From NCBI GenBank assembly GCA_046347155.1, contig JAXMGT010000001.1, positions 930,001 to 994,000 of the forward strand: DNA of 64,000 bases, in the 5' to 3' direction. Numbering within the stretch: the stretch's first letter is position 1; the number at the start of each line of letters is the position of its first letter. The stretch is from RPQJ01 sp046347155 (GTDB taxonomy: Bacteria; Pseudomonadota; Gammaproteobacteria; Steroidobacterales; Steroidobacteraceae). The translations under genes were made by a program, and so were the position numbers. This document shows, one piece after another, positions 49,407-57,859 of this stretch. The notes under the pieces are model-generated. The model saw nothing but the letters and a program-made list of their open reading frames with translations, was not told the origin of the DNA and made no database searches.

Positions 49407-51044
49407 GTGACCGACGGGACGGCCGGCGCGATCGTCACGCTGGACGGCGTGAGCGGCGCGGTCGGTGCCGGGCAGACGCTGTTCGACTGGGCCGAAGCCC
49501 GCGGACTGACGGTCCCGACCTCCTGCCACAAGCAGGGCAAGTGCCGCGAGTGCCTGGTCGAGATCGAATCGGGTGCCGAGTCGCTGAGCCCGCCGGCGCC
49601 GCAGGAATCGCACCTCGAGGGCCGGTTCCGGCTGGCGTGCCGTACCCGGGTCGTTGGTGACGCGCCGGTCCGGGCGCACACGCTGCGGCGCGGTTCGTTG
49701 CGGATCGAGACCGACGCCGCCGCGCACCTCGATGCGGGTCTCCTCGTCGATCCGGCCGTCACCGTCGACGGCGGGCACGTGCTCCTCGACGGCACGCCGA
49801 TCGCCCGTTCCGGGGGGCCACTGCACGGCCTCGCGGTCGATCTCGGCACGACGACGGTGGCCGTGCGGCTGCACGACCTGTCCGACGGTCGCCTGCTCGC
49901 GACGCGCTCGTTCGAGAACCCGCAGCGCTTCGGCGGGACGAACGTGATGTCCCGGATCCACTACGACGGCGAGCACCGCGGGCGGCTGCTGCAGCGGACA
50001 CTGCTCGGCTACCTCTCGCACGCGATCGAATCGCTGCCCGCCGATCCGACGACGATCTACGAGATCGTCGTGGCCGGGAACCCGACGATGCGCGACCTGC
50101 TGTTCGGCCTCGACGTCCAGGGTCTCGGCGTGCTGCCGTACCGGTCGGCGACCGAGGCCGCGTTCGCCGAGGGCCGCGCCTCGACGACCAGCCTCGCGAC
50201 GGAGGCCCGGCGGCTCCGGTTGCCGGTGCACCCGTCGGCGCGCGTCTACGGCCTGCCGCTGGTCGGCAGCCACGTCGGCGCCGACGCGGCCGCCTGCCTG
50301 CTCGCGACCGGCATGGCCGAGTCGGACCGGCTGTCGGCGCTGCTCGACATCGGCACGAACACCGAGGCGTTCTTCGGCTCCCGGGACCGCCTGCTCGCCG
50401 CCTCCTGTCCGGCCGGCCCCGCCTTCGAAGGCGGTGGTGTCGGTGCCGGGATGCCGGCGCTCGACGGCGCGGTCGAGCGGGTGCGCGTGCGCGAGGACGG
50501 TGGCTTCGGAATCGAGACCGTCGGCGGCGCGCCCGCGTGCGGGATCTGCGGCTCCGGGCTCGTGGACCTGCTGTCGGAGCTGCTGCGCACCGGACGGATG
50601 AATGCGCAGGGTCGCTACGCGGACCCTGAGCAGCCGCCGGTGCTCGACGCCGCGGGCCGCGTGGTCGTGAGCGAATTCGACGTGAACGAGCTCGCGCAGG
50701 CGAAGGGTGCGAATGCGGCGGGGCTGCGCGTGCTCGCCGACACCTGGGGCACCGACCTCTCGCGGGTCGAGCGGCTGTACCTCGCCGGCGGATTCGCGCG
50801 CCACATCGACGTCGACGCGGCCTGCCGGATCGGCCTGATCCCGGACCTGCCGCGCGAGCGCATCGTCAAGGTCGGCAACGCGGCGCTCGCCGGTGCATCG
50901 ATCGCACTGCTGTCCCGGCGCCGTCGCGCCGACCTCGAGGCGCAGGTGCGGCGCGTGGAACTCGTGAGACTCGAGGCTCACCCGGGCTTCTTCGAGTTCT
51001 TCGTGCAGGGCTGCCAGTTCGAGCCATACGGGGCGGGACCATGA
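49407..51044 (+). CDS. RACo/RACE-type 2Fe-2S ASKHA corrinoid reactivase
   Basis: A 545-residue protein starting at GTG, six bases after the previous stop. An N-terminal plant-type ferredoxin domain has C40, C46, C49 and C78. A linker follows, then the ASKHA ATPase domain of the DUF4445 type, with VDLGTTTVAVRL near 144, VAGNPTMRDLLFG near 226, DIGTNTEAF near 314, and the C-terminal GGFARHID with VKVGNAAL. These proteins use ATP and an electron to reduce inactive Co(II) back to Co(I). It overlaps the downstream activation-domain gene by 4 nt. Its presence implies that the corrinoid becomes oxidised in this (probably air-exposed) organism. Confidence 0.94.
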   Translation: MTDGTAGAIVTLDGVSGAVGAGQTLFDWAEARGLTVPTSCHKQGKCRECLVEIESGAESLSPPAPQESHLEGRFRLACRTRVVGDAPVRAHTLRRGSLRIETDAAAHLDAGLLVDPAVTVDGGHVLLDGTPIARSGGPLHGLAVDLGTTTVAVRLHDLSDGRLLATRSFENPQRFGGTNVMSRIHYDGEHRGRLLQRTLLGYLSHAIESLPADPTTIYEIVVAGNPTMRDLLFGLDVQGLGVLPYRSATEAAFAEGRASTTSLATEARRLRLPVHPSARVYGLPLVGSHVGADAAACLLATGMAESDRLSALLDIGTNTEAFFGSRDRLLAASCPAGPAFEGGGVGAGMPALDGAVERVRVREDGGFGIETVGGAPACGICGSGLVDLLSELLRTGRMNAQGRYADPEQPPVLDAAGRVVVSEFDVNELAQAKGANAAGLRVLADTWGTDLSRVERLYLAGGFARHIDVDAACRIGLIPDLPRERIVKVGNAALAGASIALLSRRRRADLEAQVRRVELVRLEAHPGFFEFFVQGCQFEPYGAGP

Positions 51045-51823
51045 ACGTGATCGTGACGCCGGCACTGCGGGTGGAGGAGGTCGCGGACCTGGTGACCGAC
51101 GCCGATTTCCAGCGGCTGCTCGGCATGCCGGCGGATCGCGAGCTGCCCGGGGCCGTCGTCGACGGCGCCGCCGCCGCGCGACGCTGGTACGCCGTCAACG
51201 GGCGGCCCTGGATCGCGGCCCGCCGGCACGCGGTGGTCTGCATCGACGGCGATGCGATCGTCTTCGATGGCGCGGCCGCGCTGTCGGGCGAAAAACTTGC
51301 GTCGCGCCTCGCGCGGAACGGTGCCCACGCACTCGTCGCGGTTGCGGTGAGCGCGGGCCACGAGGTCGCCGACGAGGCGGCGAGGCTGTGGCGCGAGGAC
51401 CGCCCGGACGAGTCCTATTTCCTCGACCGGTTCGCGACCGCGGTCGTCGAGACACTGCTGTGGCGCGCCTCCGCGATCCTGTGCGGCGAGGCGATCGACA
51501 CCGGCGAATGGCTGGTCCCGCACCTGTCGCCCGGGTGCGGCGGCTGGGAGATCGGGGCCCAGCGACAGCTCTTCGAACTCGCCGGCGGGGTCGTTGCGGC
51601 ACGCCCGGAGGCCGCGGCGGAGCCGGGTGTCACGGTCGCGACGCTCGGCCCCGTCGAGTTGCTCGACACGGGTTCCCTGCGCCCGCAGCACAGCGTCCTC
51701 GCCGCGCTCGGCGTTACGCGCCGTGCTATCGTCGCGACGCCGGAGGGCGCCTGTCGAAGCTGCGACCGGCCGGGATGCCGCTACAGGCGCGTGCCGCGTG
51801 CGCGCAGAATCGAGGAACCATGA
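51041..51823 (+). CDS. MetH activation-domain-like protein
   Basis: A 260-residue protein resembling the C-terminal (SAM-binding) activation domain of cobalamin-dependent methionine synthase. Marks are SPGCGGWEIGAQRQLFELAGG (split as SPGCGG and EIGAQRQLF), LRPQHSVLAALGVTR, and a terminal Cys set (CRSCDRPGCRYRR) absent from MetH itself. In MetH this domain enables reductive methylation by SAM. Here, beside a dedicated 2Fe-2S reactivase, it could give a second reactivation route or bind SAM as a sensor. The stop overlaps the next ATG by 4 nt. Confidence 0.78.
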   Translation: MNVIVTPALRVEEVADLVTDADFQRLLGMPADRELPGAVVDGAAAARRWYAVNGRPWIAARRHAVVCIDGDAIVFDGAAALSGEKLASRLARNGAHALVAVAVSAGHEVADEAARLWREDRPDESYFLDRFATAVVETLLWRASAILCGEAIDTGEWLVPHLSPGCGGWEIGAQRQLFELAGGVVAARPEAAAEPGVTVATLGPVELLDTGSLRPQHSVLAALGVTRRAIVATPEGACRSCDRPGCRYRRVPRARRIEEP

Positions 51824-52737
51824 AACCGTCCACCACGAGACCCACCCTGCTCGAGGCGCTCGAGGCGCGCGTGCTCCTCGGAGACGGCGCGATGGGCACG
51901 CAGCTGCAGAATGCCGGGCTCGAATCCGGCCACTGCGGCGAGGCCTGGAACGTCGATCACCCCGATCGCGTGCTCGGCATCCAGCGACGCTACGCGGACG
52001 CCGGGTCCGACATCCTGCTCACGAACACGTTCGGCGCGTGCCGGATCATGCTGGACCGCCACGGCGAGGGTGAGCGTACGGCGGAGATCAACCGCGCGTC
52101 GGTCGCGATCGCGCGAGAAGCGCTGGGCGGCCGTGGCTGGGTGCTCGGCGACATCGGCCCGTTCGGCGGGTTGATGGAACCCTACGGCGAGATTCCCCGC
52201 GTCGCCGTCGAGCGAGCGTTCCGCGAACAGGCGCGCGCGCTCGTCGAAGGCGGCGCGGACGGCATCATCATCGAGACGCAGACCGCGTTCGAGGAGGTCG
52301 AGATCGCGATCGCGGCCGCCCGCGAGGCCGGCGCAAAAGTTGTCATCGCGTCGTTCGCGTTCGACCGGATGCTCGACGAGGACGACGTGCGCACGATGAT
52401 GGGCATCAGTCCGGAGCACGCGGCCGAGTTCATGGCGCGCCACGGCTGCGACATCGCCGGGCTCAACTGCGGCACCGGCGTCGACATGCGCTTCGCCGCG
52501 GACATCACGCGCCGATACCGCGCGGCGTCCGGCCTGCCGGTGATGGCACAGCCGAACGCCGGTGCGCCGGTGCTGGAGGACATGAAGGTGCTCTACAAGC
52601 AGACACCCGAGGAGATGGGGGAGGGGCTCGCCGGCCTGCTCGAGTCGGGGCCGCGGATCGTCGGCGGCTGCTGCGGCAGCACGCCTGCGCACATCCGGCG
52701 CTTCCGCGAGATCCTCGATGGCATCCAGGGGGGCTGA
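51820..52737 (+). CDS. Homocysteine S-methyltransferase (MetH N-terminal type)
   Basis: A 305-residue zinc methyltransferase. The start region VLLGDGAMGTQLQ and the three zinc cysteines C217 (LNCGTG), C284 and C285 (GGCCGS) match the homocysteine-binding barrel of MetH and BHMT. It transfers a methyl group to homocysteine, giving methionine. The donor here is most likely the methyl-corrinoid protein of this operon, since no betaine-type fusion or folate domain is present. Thus methyl groups from an amine could enter methionine/SAM directly. GAGGAACC precedes the ATG. Confidence 0.9.
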   Translation: MKPSTTRPTLLEALEARVLLGDGAMGTQLQNAGLESGHCGEAWNVDHPDRVLGIQRRYADAGSDILLTNTFGACRIMLDRHGEGERTAEINRASVAIAREALGGRGWVLGDIGPFGGLMEPYGEIPRVAVERAFREQARALVEGGADGIIIETQTAFEEVEIAIAAAREAGAKVVIASFAFDRMLDEDDVRTMMGISPEHAAEFMARHGCDIAGLNCGTGVDMRFAADITRRYRAASGLPVMAQPNAGAPVLEDMKVLYKQTPEEMGEGLAGLLESGPRIVGGCCGSTPAHIRRFREILDGIQGG

Positions 52738-52740
52738 GCG

Positions 52741-53070
52741 GTGAGAATCACGATTCCGGTCGATGAGGCGGCGGTGGACGCGTGGTCCCCCTCGGCGAAG
52801 CCCGACGGCTCGGGGGTCGGCGTGAACTACGCCGACCAGGTGCTCAAGCTCGTGAAGCAGACGCTGCCGGACGGGCGCAAGCTCGCCGCGAAGCGACGCG
52901 GACTCAGGATCACCGTGACGCTCGGCGATCGCACTGGCCAGGCGATCATGCGCCGCCTCGACCACGGCCCGGACACCCGGGTGATCTTCGAGCGGGCGCT
53001 CGCGGAGGCGGCTCGTGAGGCGGGTGCGACGCTCACTCGCGAGCCGGGCGCCCTGCACCTGGACGCTTGA
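52741..53070 (+). CDS. Unknown 109-residue protein in the corrinoid operon
   Basis: A small soluble protein starting at GTG four bases after the previous stop. The composition is basic and charged (AKRRGLRITVTLGDRTGQAIMRRLD), with an alternating beta strand and helix pattern and no cysteines. I recognise no family. A tight link to the methyltransferase genes suggests an operon member; it could be a small regulator or an accessory factor for the next (LpxA-like) gene. Real coding is supported by position and codon bias. Confidence 0.6.
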   Translation: MRITIPVDEAAVDAWSPSAKPDGSGVGVNYADQVLKLVKQTLPDGRKLAAKRRGLRITVTLGDRTGQAIMRRLDHGPDTRVIFERALAEAAREAGATLTREPGALHLDA

Positions 53071-53083
53071 GGGCGGAATCGTC

Positions 53084-53845
53084 GTGTCGGTGACGGTGCA
53101 CCCTGCCGCGATCGTCGAGCCCGGCGCCGTCCTCGGGGCCGGCTGCATCGTGCACGCCGGCGCGGTGGTCTTCCGTCACGCGGTGCTCGGCGACGGCGTG
53201 GTCGTGCACCCGTACGCCGTCGTCGGTGGCGATCCCCAGGACCTCAGGTTCGATTCCTCGACGCGGTCGGGACTCCGGGTCGGCGCGCGCACGGTGATCC
53301 GCGAGCACGTGACGCTGCACCGGGCGACCCGGGCGGACGGCTGGACCGAGGTGGGTGCCGACTGTTTCCTGATGGTCGGCTGCCACGTGGCCCACGACTG
53401 CAGGCTCGGCGACCGGGTGATCATGGCCAACCACGTGCTGCTCGCGGGCCACGTGCAGATCGGCGACGGCGCGTTCCTCGGGGGCGCGGCGGTCGTGCAC
53501 CAGTTCACGCGTATCGGCGAAGGCGCGATGGTCGGCGGGGCGACGCGCCTGTCGCGCGACCTGGCGCCGTTCAGCATGGTGACCGAGCGCGACGAGGTGG
53601 TGGGGCTCAACGTGGTCGGACTGCGCCGCCGCGGCCTGCCGCGCACGACGGTCGCCGAACTCAAGCGTGCGTTCCGTGCGGTGAACGTGACGGTGGGCGA
53701 CATGCGGGAGATCGCCGCCGCGGAACTCGCCGGGGGTGGCTACACGAGCCCCGAGGCACGCCGCTACCTGGAGTTCTTCGCGGGCAGTCGCCGCAGCTAC
53801 GCGCGTGCGCGACGCGTGGCGCCGGATTCCGCCGCGGACGAGTGA
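53084..53845 (+). CDS. lpxA: Acyl-ACP:UDP-N-acetylglucosamine O-acyltransferase (LpxA) homologue
   Basis: A 253-residue left-handed beta-helix acyltransferase. Hexapeptide repeats run to about residue 165 and include GDPQDLRF (49-56) and REHVTLHRAT (73-82). VGCHVAHDC places the catalytic His at 104, matching H125 of E. coli LpxA, with the companion His at 101. The C-terminal helices (FRAVNVTVGDM) also match. It would add 3-hydroxyacyl chains in the first step of lipid A synthesis. LpxA normally lies with lpxD, fabZ and lpxB. Here it is alone at the end of a methyltransferase operon, so it may be a second copy. Start is GTG (53084 or 53090). Confidence 0.87.
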   Translation: MSVTVHPAAIVEPGAVLGAGCIVHAGAVVFRHAVLGDGVVVHPYAVVGGDPQDLRFDSSTRSGLRVGARTVIREHVTLHRATRADGWTEVGADCFLMVGCHVAHDCRLGDRVIMANHVLLAGHVQIGDGAFLGGAAVVHQFTRIGEGAMVGGATRLSRDLAPFSMVTERDEVVGLNVVGLRRRGLPRTTVAELKRAFRAVNVTVGDMREIAAAELAGGGYTSPEARRYLEFFAGSRRSYARARRVAPDSAADE

Positions 53846-53867
53846 GGCGCCGCGGTCCCGGGGCGGC

Positions 53868-55247
53868 TCAGTCCGTGCGCCGGTTCGGCAGCCACCGGAG
53901 GTAGGTCCCGCAGCGCCACAGCCACTCGAGCGGACCCATCCGGTAATGGCGCAACCACCGGTGGCTTGCCTCGGCGATCAGGGCGAAGGTCGCGACCGCC
54001 AGTGCGGTGAGTGCCGGGCCGTCGAGCCGGCCGTAGAGCCCGAAGCCCCAGCGTTCGGCCAGCGCCGCCATCAGCAGCGACTGCAGCACGTAGTTCGTGA
54101 GCGCCATCCGGCCCGCGTCCTCCATTCGCGCGTACCACCAGCGTCGCCGCCCGAGCTGCTCGGCGAGCATTACGCGCGCGCCGAATCCGATCGCGAGCGG
54201 GAATGCGCTCGCGACGTGTGCCCACTCGGGCCACCGCCAGTCGCCGAGGCCGCGCAGCTCGCGGGCCTCGACCAGCGTCGCGAGCAGGCTGAGCGGCAGG
54301 CCGATGCCGAGCCCGATCGCGGACACGCGCCGCCACGTGCCCGGGCGCGCCTCGGTCAGCACACCGCTCTGCACGAGCGCCGCCCCGAGCATGAAGAGCC
54401 CGAATGTGCGCATGAACAGGAGCGCGGCGAGCCCGGCACTCGCGTACAGGTACTGTTCGCCGTGCAGCGCAAAGAGTTCGCCAGGCAGGCCGGTCTGTCG
54501 CACCGCGAATTCGCGTGGCCACCGCGACGGGTCGGTCGAGCGCAGGCCCTCGAGTGCCTCGACCGCGGCATGGAACCCGCTCTCGGCACTCGGGCCGAGC
54601 GTCGCCGGGTCGAAGTGGGAGCCGAGCGCGAGTACCGACCCGCACAGCACGACGCCGACCAGCGCGAGCGAGAGGCGCCAGCTGCGGTCCCAGGTCGCGG
54701 CCACGACGACGGCCAACATTGCCGCGACCGCGAGCGTGAGGCCCGGCGAGACCCGCCCGAGCGATCCGGCCTGGTAGCCCCAGACGATCGTCGTCGCCAC
54801 GACCACGACGCCGGCGCGGAAGAGGGTCCGGGCGGACCAGTCCCGCACCGCATAGAGCAGCAGGCCCGCGAGCGCGTAGCTCCCGAGCACGTCGGACGGG
54901 TAGAGGAGCAGACCGTGCACCACGCCGACGACGCCGAGCATCGCGAGCCGTCGGAGGTAGGTCGCGGCGTAGCCGGGGCCGTCCCGCCCGAGGCGCGTGG
55001 CCTGCAGCGCGAAACCCGCGCCGAACAGCAGCGCGAACAGCGTGATGAACTTCAGGTGGACGAGCGCGTCGTAGAAGGCCCAGTCGAACCATGCGGAATA
55101 GCGGTCGGGCGGGACCGCCCAGCGGGCGACCTCGAGCGGCAGGAACATCTGCCGCGCCGCCGAAATCATGAGTCCGAGCAGCGCGACCCCGCGGAGCGCG
55201 TCGAGCGCCGCGACACGCGACCGCTCATCGAGCGGGCCGCGGATCAT
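53868..55247 (-). CDS. DUF418 integral membrane protein
   Basis: A 459-residue protein with about ten membrane helices. The N-terminal RVAALDALRGVALLGLM resembles acyltransferase-3/YeiB-type proteins, and the C-terminal block (AGRMALTNYVLQSL, then GPLEWLWRCGTYL) is the DUF418 signature. Function is unknown; some members are linked to transport or membrane stress. The ATG at 55247 overlaps the stop of the SDR gene by 4 nt (ATGA), so the two form a unit. Confidence 0.88.
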   Translation of the reverse strand: MIRGPLDERSRVAALDALRGVALLGLMISAARQMFLPLEVARWAVPPDRYSAWFDWAFYDALVHLKFITLFALLFGAGFALQATRLGRDGPGYAATYLRRLAMLGVVGVVHGLLLYPSDVLGSYALAGLLLYAVRDWSARTLFRAGVVVVATTIVWGYQAGSLGRVSPGLTLAVAAMLAVVVAATWDRSWRLSLALVGVVLCGSVLALGSHFDPATLGPSAESGFHAAVEALEGLRSTDPSRWPREFAVRQTGLPGELFALHGEQYLYASAGLAALLFMRTFGLFMLGAALVQSGVLTEARPGTWRRVSAIGLGIGLPLSLLATLVEARELRGLGDWRWPEWAHVASAFPLAIGFGARVMLAEQLGRRRWWYARMEDAGRMALTNYVLQSLLMAALAERWGFGLYGRLDGPALTALAVATFALIAEASHRWLRHYRMGPLEWLWRCGTYLRWLPNRRTD

Positions 55248-56110
55248 CCCCAGCCGAGCGCACGCGCGAACACCGCGTCGACCCAGCGGTCCGGCAACCG
55301 CCGCAGCACCTTGCGCTGCCCGGACCCGTGACCCATGCAATAGCGCGTGCGCGGTCTCGCGGCCCCGAACGCGTGCACGACCGCTCGCGTCACGACCTCG
55401 ACGGGCGACGCGTTGCGGGCCGCGTCCGCCGCGAATGCATTCAGCCGCTCGAGCAGCGGGCCGTAGAGTTCGACGAGGCCGGGCGGCGGTGCGGCCGCGG
55501 CCGCCCGGTAGCCCTCGGCCCCCTTGCGCCAGATCTCCGTCGCGATCGACCCGGGCTCGAGCAACGACACGTGCAGGCCCCAGGGCCGCAGTTCGCGGCG
55601 CAATGCGTCGGCGAGTGCCTCGACCGCATGCTTCGACATCGAGTACGGCCCGAGGCCGGGCACCGTGCCGAAACCGGCGATCGACCCGGTGAGCAGGATG
55701 CGGCCCCGGGCGCGCCGCAGCAGCGGCAGGCAGGCCTGCGTGATCGCCACCTGGCCGAACACGTTCACCTCGAACTGCTCGCGCAGCCGCCCGAGATCGA
55801 CGCATTCGATCGGGCCGCTGACCGCGACGCCCGCGTTGTTGAACAGTCCCCACAACCCGCGATCGCCGAGCCCGGCCTCGAGCCGTGCGGCGGCGCGAGC
55901 GATGGCGGCGCCGTCCGTCACGTCCACCTCGAGCGTCGTGATCCGGCCGCGGGCCGCCACCGGGGCCTCCTCGACGACCGAGCGGGCCGCCGCCTCGCTG
56001 CGGATGCCGGCCACCACGTCGAATCCGGCCAGCGCGAGTGCGTGGGCCGACGCACGGCCGATGCCGGTCGAGGCGCCGGTGACCAGGATCGTCCTTCCAT
56101 TGCTGTTCAT
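55244..56110 (-). CDS. Short-chain dehydrogenase/reductase
   Basis: A 288-residue classical SDR. The cofactor motif is TGASTGIG (11-18), NNAG lies at 91-94, and the catalytic Ser143, Tyr156 and Lys160 are in TGSIAG and YSMSK. GFGTVPGLGPYSMSKHA and LEPGSI are typical of the retinol/steroid-like SDRs. A His/Arg-rich C-terminal part (55 residues) is longer than in basic SDRs. It reduces or oxidises an alcohol/ketone with NAD(P); the substrate is unknown. It forms a divergent pair with the M3-type peptidase gene. Confidence 0.9.
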   Translation of the reverse strand: MNSNGRTILVTGASTGIGRASAHALALAGFDVVAGIRSEAAARSVVEEAPVAARGRITTLEVDVTDGAAIARAAARLEAGLGDRGLWGLFNNAGVAVSGPIECVDLGRLREQFEVNVFGQVAITQACLPLLRRARGRILLTGSIAGFGTVPGLGPYSMSKHAVEALADALRRELRPWGLHVSLLEPGSIATEIWRKGAEGYRAAAAAPPPGLVELYGPLLERLNAFAADAARNASPVEVVTRAVVHAFGAARPRTRYCMGHGSGQRKVLRRLPDRWVDAVFARALGWG

Positions 56111-56206
56111 TCGGTCCTCGTGGGCGGGCCGCAAGCGGGCGGCGCGAGTCACGTATGCTACCGGAACCGTCGACGGTGACGTCGCGAGCACCCGGGAGGC
56201 CGTTCC

Positions 56207-57838
56207 GTGAGACTGCCGAGCTCGACCTGCCTGCTGATCGTCGCGCTGTTCGCGTCGCCGGTCGCGAGGCCTGCGGAGCCGCCGCCGATTACGGCGGCCG
56301 AAGCGTCCTTCCTCGATTACCTCGATGCGGTCGGCGCGCAGGGGGTCGTCGATTCCGGATACGCGCCGACGTTCGACGGACTCGACGGCGCGGCGTGGAG
56401 CCGGGTCGCGGCGGAACGGCGCGGACAGCTCGACGTGCGGCTCGACGCCGCCGGCCGGAGCTCGCTCGGCCGGGACGACGAGCGCGCGCTCGGCGCGATG
56501 CGGCACACGCTGGTCGCGCTCGCGAGCGAGGGACCGGCCGAGTCGGGCGGGCGGGCCCCGGCCTGTGCGGACGCGACCCGCCCCGATGCCGGCTACGACC
56601 GGCTGCGCGCGGCGTTGGTGGACTGTTTCGTCCAGCACGGCAACGCAATGTCCTACGACGGTCGTACGATCGATCGCGGGACTGCGCTGCAGCTGCTGCA
56701 CGTCGAGGACGCTGCGGACCGCCGACGCGCGATCTTCACGGCGTTCGGGCCCCTGTGGGCCTCGATCGCCGGCGACGGCGGCCCCGGCAGCCCGTATCGC
56801 CGCCTGGTTGCGCTCGCGTCGGCCGACGCGGCGCAGCGCGGGTCGGAGATCGACGCGGCCGCGCGTGCGCTCGGCATCACGACCACGGAGCTCGAGCGCT
56901 GGCTCGTCGCGGTGCTGGAGGCCTGGAGCCGCAGCACCGGGCCGGCGATGGTCGAGCCCTGGGACTATCGGTACGCGAACAGCTCGGCGAACCGCGCGCT
57001 CCAGGCCACCGTCCGCCCGGACGTCCTGCTGCCCGTGAACGAGCGCTATTACCGTGACCTCGGCGCCGACCTCGGCGGCCTGAAGGTGCTGTTCGACCTC
57101 GGTTACCGCCGCGACAAGTCGCCGCTTGCCTACACGGACTTCGTCTCCCGCGGCCGGGACACGCAGCGAGGCTGGGTGCGGCCGGTCGCGCGGGTCGTCG
57201 GCACGTATCCGGACGGCGGGCTCTTCTCGATCAACGAGCTCGTTCACGAGAACGGGCACGCCGTGCACGTGTCGGCGATCCACACGCGCCCGGCCTACAT
57301 GGACTGGCCGGACACGCTGTTCACCGAAGCGTTCGCCGACGTGCCGTCGTGGAGCGTCTACGAGCCGGCCTGGCAGCGGCGATACCTCGGGCGCTCGGCC
57401 GGCGAAGCCGAGTCCCAGCGTTCGCTGTTCGGGGACGTAATGCTCGACGTGGCCTGGTCGCTGTTCGAGCTGCGCCTGCTGCGCGATCCCTCGCTCGACC
57501 CGAATGCGCTTTGGACCGGCATCACGAGCCGCTACCTGCACGTCGTACCGCACCCGGAGATCCCGTGGTGGGCCGTGCGCGTACAACTCGTCGATGCGCC
57601 GGGCTACATGGTGAATTACGGGCTGGGTGCGGTGCTCACGGCCGAGATGCGGAGCCGCACGGCCGAGGCGATCGGCGGCTTCGACACGGGCAACCCGCGC
57701 TGGTACGAGTGGCTGTCGGCGACGTTGCTGCGATACGGGTCCGAACGCGACACGCGCTCGCTGATGGACGCGCTGCTCGGCCGCCCCGTGTCGCCGGCCT
57801 CGCTGGTCGAGCAGCTCGGCCGCTGCGGCGCCCGATAG
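56207..57838 (+). CDS. Secreted M3-type zinc metallopeptidase
   Basis: A 543-residue protein starting at GTG, with a signal peptide (about 1-23). The zinc motif is HENGH (H347, E348, H351) in the context LVHENGHAVH, and a further Glu follows in FTEAFADVPSW. This order resembles M3 oligopeptidases, though the usual HEFGH is altered. It should cleave peptides in the periplasm or outside. The N-terminal 200 residues show no domain. A candidate -10 (TATGCT at 56154-56159) lies in the divergent gap. Distinct activity cannot be assigned. Confidence 0.82.
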   Translation: MRLPSSTCLLIVALFASPVARPAEPPPITAAEASFLDYLDAVGAQGVVDSGYAPTFDGLDGAAWSRVAAERRGQLDVRLDAAGRSSLGRDDERALGAMRHTLVALASEGPAESGGRAPACADATRPDAGYDRLRAALVDCFVQHGNAMSYDGRTIDRGTALQLLHVEDAADRRRAIFTAFGPLWASIAGDGGPGSPYRRLVALASADAAQRGSEIDAAARALGITTTELERWLVAVLEAWSRSTGPAMVEPWDYRYANSSANRALQATVRPDVLLPVNERYYRDLGADLGGLKVLFDLGYRRDKSPLAYTDFVSRGRDTQRGWVRPVARVVGTYPDGGLFSINELVHENGHAVHVSAIHTRPAYMDWPDTLFTEAFADVPSWSVYEPAWQRRYLGRSAGEAESQRSLFGDVMLDVAWSLFELRLLRDPSLDPNALWTGITSRYLHVVPHPEIPWWAVRVQLVDAPGYMVNYGLGAVLTAEMRSRTAEAIGGFDTGNPRWYEWLSATLLRYGSERDTRSLMDALLGRPVSPASLVEQLGRCGAR

Positions 57839-57859
57839 GCGCGCCCGGCGCCGGCCGCG

